From JAGBWK01 sp964490275 (GTDB lineage Bacteria; Bacteroidota; Bacteroidia; Bacteroidales; Muribaculaceae), in NCBI GenBank assembly GCA_964490275.1, contig CAZBBL010000093.1, forward strand, positions 1-7,974: a stretch of 7,974 nucleotides of DNA, read 5' to 3'. Both the position numbers and the translations under genes were made by a program. The notes under the pieces were generated by a model. The model did no database searches. It was not told where the DNA came from and was given only the letters and a program-made list of their open reading frames with translations. Positions 7,744-7,974 of this stretch are shown here, piece after piece (within the stretch, counting starts at the first letter, position 1; each line of letters opens with the position of its first letter).

Positions 7744-7770
7744 CTCCGTCGGCAAATATATGCCGCGGAG
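7744..7770. other. Strong hairpin between repeat array and dnaX promoter
   Basis: CTCCG-T-CGGCA (7744-7754) pairs with TGCCGCGGAG (7761-7770) around the loop AATATA, giving ten base pairs with one bulged T. No T run follows on either strand, so it is not a classic intrinsic terminator. It lies 143 bp past the stop of the upstream gene and about 40 bp above the dnaX -33 element. It may end or protect the upstream transcript, or bind a regulator. Confidence 0.6.
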
Positions 7771-7784
7771 CGAGCTATATAAGG

Positions 7785-7864
7785 CCTATAAAACCTATAA
7801 AACCTATAAGACCTATAAGACCTATAAGACTTATAAGACCTATAAGACTTATAAGACCTATAGG
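7785..7864. repeat. 9-bp tandem repeat array (consensus CCTATAARA)
   Basis: Eight exact-length 9-bp units run from 7785 to 7856, followed by a partial ninth CCTATAGG. In order they are CCTATAAAA twice, CCTATAAGA three times, then CTTATAAGA, CCTATAAGA, CTTATAAGA. The last four units make an 18-bp higher-order repeat. The units contain or lie near the 8-bp palindromes CTTATAAG (7830-7837 and 7848-7855) and CCTATAGG (7857-7864). A degenerate copy, CTATATAAG, precedes the array at 7775-7783. The array is intergenic, within 100 to 200 bp upstream of dnaX, and is a likely site of copy-number change between strains. Confidence 0.92.
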
Positions 7865-7877
7865 GTTGATGGTAGGG

Positions 7878-7901
7878 GCCTCTGATGATGGAAGCCTCTG
7901 A
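7878..7901. repeat. Short direct repeat GCCTCTGA
   Basis: GCCTCTGA occurs at 7878-7885 and again at 7894-7901, a 16-bp period, just after the stop of the right-edge gene. It is short enough to be chance; I see no hairpin with a T run here that would serve as terminator. Confidence 0.35.
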
Positions 7902-7912
7902 GACCGAGTTGA

Positions 7913-7974
7913 TTAGATGTAGTATTCGACGGGGTTGGCGAGGCCCGATTTGAGGGCGTATTGGGTGGCCTCGT
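7913..7974 (-). CDS. C-terminal end of an unidentified gene (cut by window edge)
   Basis: Twenty codons including a TAA stop enter from the right edge, ending in ALKSGLANPVEYYI. The codon choice (C-rich third positions, as in GCC, CTC, ATC and GTC) matches the other genes here, and the sequence turns noncoding right after the stop. The visible residues are too few to name a family. The gene is on the same strand as dnaX, but the 250-bp gap with its own promoter makes a shared transcript unlikely. It could still be a chance frame. Confidence 0.5.
   Translation of the reverse strand, partial: EATQYALKSGLANPVEYYI

Overview
The window reads as a chromosomal segment of a Bacteroidales bacterium, possibly Muribaculaceae or a relative; the family-level guess is weak. 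The supporting signs are a DnaX of Bacteroidales type, a eukaryotic-like (GH13) glycogen branching enzyme, a large exported TPR protein paired with an outer-membrane barrel protein, start codons without Shine-Dalgarno sequences, and a promoter matching the Bacteroides consensus (TTTG, about 20 bases, TAnnTTTG). All supported genes lie on the minus strand, so transcription runs from the right end of the window to the left.

From right to left: the last 20 codons of an unidentified gene (7913-7974); an intergenic region (7663-7912) with an array of eight 9-bp tandem repeats, a strong hairpin and a near-perfect promoter; dnaX (5913-7662), interrupted by exactly 100 N (6397-6496); a 59-bp gap; a 992-residue secreted TPR protein (2875-5853); a 555-residue outer-membrane beta-barrel protein (1211-2878) whose start codon overlaps the TPR stop codon as ATGA; a 47-bp gap; and the first 387 residues of a 1,4-alpha-glucan branching enzyme (1-1163) that runs off the left edge.

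The N block is a scaffold gap of conventional size, not a measured length. Read literally it creates a false 1595-residue reading frame joining DnaX to the TPR protein through out-of-frame sequence. The two DnaX pieces are in frame with each other only if the true gap is a multiple of three. An imperfect inverted repeat in the DnaX linker, 35 bp from the gap, may explain why assembly failed there.

Functionally, dnaX (clamp loader) and glgB (glycogen synthesis) are housekeeping genes. The TPR/barrel pair between them is the least understood part: two exported proteins, translationally coupled, which look like a periplasmic scaffold and its outer-membrane partner. I see no rRNA, tRNA, CRISPR, transposase, phage or defence genes.
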